Of a stretch of DNA of 32,085 bases, positions 31,392 through 32,085 are shown in pieces. Position 1 is the stretch's first letter; each line of letters opens with the position of its first letter. Both the position numbers and the translations under genes were made by a program. Origin of the DNA: Algicola sp. (GTDB lineage: Bacteria > Bacteroidota > Bacteroidia > Flavobacteriales > Flavobacteriaceae); NCBI GenBank assembly GCA_018222835.1, contig JAAEZN010000035.1, positions 1 to 32,085 of the forward strand, given 5' to 3'. The notes under the pieces were generated by a model. That model was not told where the DNA came from, did no database searches, and worked only from the letters and a program-made list of their open reading frames with translations.

Positions 31392-32085
31392 CTATTGCTT
31401 GGTAAAACGATAAGTTGTCTGAGCAGGAGAACTACAGTTGGATTGTGCATCATCAGTAAATGTTACCAAGAACACACTATCATCATTAGGATCGTAGGTT
31501 TCTCGAACTTCCGGGTCTGTAAACCAATCTCCTCCATCCCCACATGCACAACCACTATTTTGAGAAGGGATTGCAATTTCACCACAGATAAACTGAATAG
31601 TGAAATCTCTCAAAGTTGAGCAGTAGTTTGGATAGTTGGCTGTTTGGAAAACTCTGTCAACCGATGTGTCACCGATAACTAAAGTCACTACTGTGCCGTC
31701 TGACAAAGTTGGGCCGTCTATTAATCCAGATACCTGTTCTATTAAATAGTCTCCTACAAATGCTGTACTTGGCACAGGACAAGTAACGGTTGGAGTGTAC
31801 AAGAAAGGAGAGGCGAAGAAGGAACCTGTGGATGTGTCAGTGTTATCACCAAATGAGAACGAACGTCCATCTACTAAGTTTGCAACAAAACGCACATAAA
31901 ATTGATCTCCACCATTTAAAATATTTTCATCTACAGAAAGCAGAGTTAACATTTCTTCAAGTGAAAGCGAGTAAGTAACCTGAGGAAAACCATATTCTCC
32001 CGTAGTGAATTCGGAACTTGGTATTGTAGTTACCATAACCTCTTCCAAAACATCATAATCGGTTTCTCCTGTTTCTACTGTATTA
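31392..32085 (-). CDS. Secreted surface protein, SusE/F-like partner (5' end cut off)
   Basis: The last 230 codons of a gene entering from the right edge; the frame is open to base 32085, so any ATG inside is not the start. Visible features: a beta-rich segment VPQVTYSL-like with EEMLTLLSVDE (about 40-50), then GGDQFYVRFVANLVDGRSFSFGDN, the pattern of a lipoprotein commonly encoded after SusD-like genes in Bacteroidota. Ig-like strands, a Cys-Pro-Val-Pro linker and a cysteine-rich motif SGCACGDGGDW near the C-terminus follow. Function unknown; glycan-related surface binding is inferred only from the resemblance. A strong terminator follows. Confidence 0.6.
   Translation of the reverse strand, partial: NTVETGETDYDVLEEVMVTTIPSSEFTTGEYGFPQVTYSLSLEEMLTLLSVDENILNGGDQFYVRFVANLVDGRSFSFGDNTDTSTGSFFASPFLYTPTVTCPVPSTAFVGDYLIEQVSGLIDGPTLSDGTVVTLVIGDTSVDRVFQTANYPNYCSTLRDFTIQFICGEIAIPSQNSGCACGDGGDWFTDPEVRETYDPNDDSVFLVTFTDDAQSNCSSPAQTTYRFTKQ

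Noticed and set aside
1-32085. CRISPR arrays, tRNA or rRNA genes, insertion sequences, prophage, defence islands
   Set aside because: No regularly spaced repeats, cloverleaf-like intergenic blocks, transposase or integrase motifs, or defence effector domains were seen on either strand.

Overview
The window looks like a chromosomal segment of a marine-type member of the Flavobacteriaceae (Bacteroidota), probably near Muricauda/Allomuricauda. That placement is my inference from protein style and gene order. The evidence is: AT-rich intergenic DNA; promoters of the Bacteroidota type (TTG, about 19 bases, TAnnTTTG); almost no Shine-Dalgarno sequences; and family-specific neighbours (DUF5723 barrel, DUF1569, a 190-residue Adk domain, a C-terminal SusE/F-like protein). 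I see no rRNA, tRNA, insertion sequence, phage, plasmid or CRISPR signal. The DNA is dense housekeeping sequence, with 34 confident genes (two cut by the window edges) plus one doubtful 17-codon frame. No gene-free stretch exceeds 300 bases; the longest are 31126-31391, 16966-17201 and 687-896.

Layout. 1-1955 (minus): end of a glycan locus (GT2 glycosyltransferase, small methyltransferase) and a FabH-like ketoacyl synthase behind a 20-bp palindrome. 2063-4970 (minus): gcvP with a clear terminator. 5097-6708: a UbiA-like membrane protein on plus, convergent with an ECF sigma factor and its soluble zinc-type anti-sigma partner. 6852-9881 (minus): a cytosolic multi-PAS histidine kinase and a single-domain response regulator. 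10029-14120 (minus): purK-purE-EF-hand membrane protein-M3 oligopeptidase, one tight operon. 14229-16965 (plus): a fused Hpt-Adk enzyme, obg and a DUF4136 lipoprotein. 17118-19247 (plus): small hydrophobic proteins and a LytS/LytTR two-component system. 19249-20348 (minus): an atypical SDR and a cupin. 20445-21789: a truncated, active-site-dead Mpl-like Mur ligase facing a DUF1569 protein. 21844-27443 (plus): radC, deacetylase-like protein, yjjG nucleotidase, lipoprotein, DUF5723 barrel and secreted protein, probably co-transcribed. 27440-32085: rarA, rhomboid protease, rlmB, a secreted protein of unknown function and a partial SusE/F-like surface protein.

How genes work together. De novo purine synthesis (purK, purE) and purine salvage/adenylate balance (hpt-adk) diverge from one 108-bp region with a -7 box on each strand. 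Three signalling modules (ECF sigma/anti-sigma, PAS-kinase/regulator, LytS/LytTR) lie within 13 kb. Several proteins keep an enzyme fold but appear to have lost catalytic residues (Mpl-like, deacetylase-like, UbiA-like, SDR). The most unusual items are the Hpt-Adk fusion, the dead Mur-ligase paralogue, a motif shared by the sigma-factor and UbiA-like upstream regions, and three genes (radC, rarA, rlmB) whose -7 box lies exactly four bases before the start codon, suggesting leaderless mRNAs. I found no defence system or other clearly new multi-gene machine.
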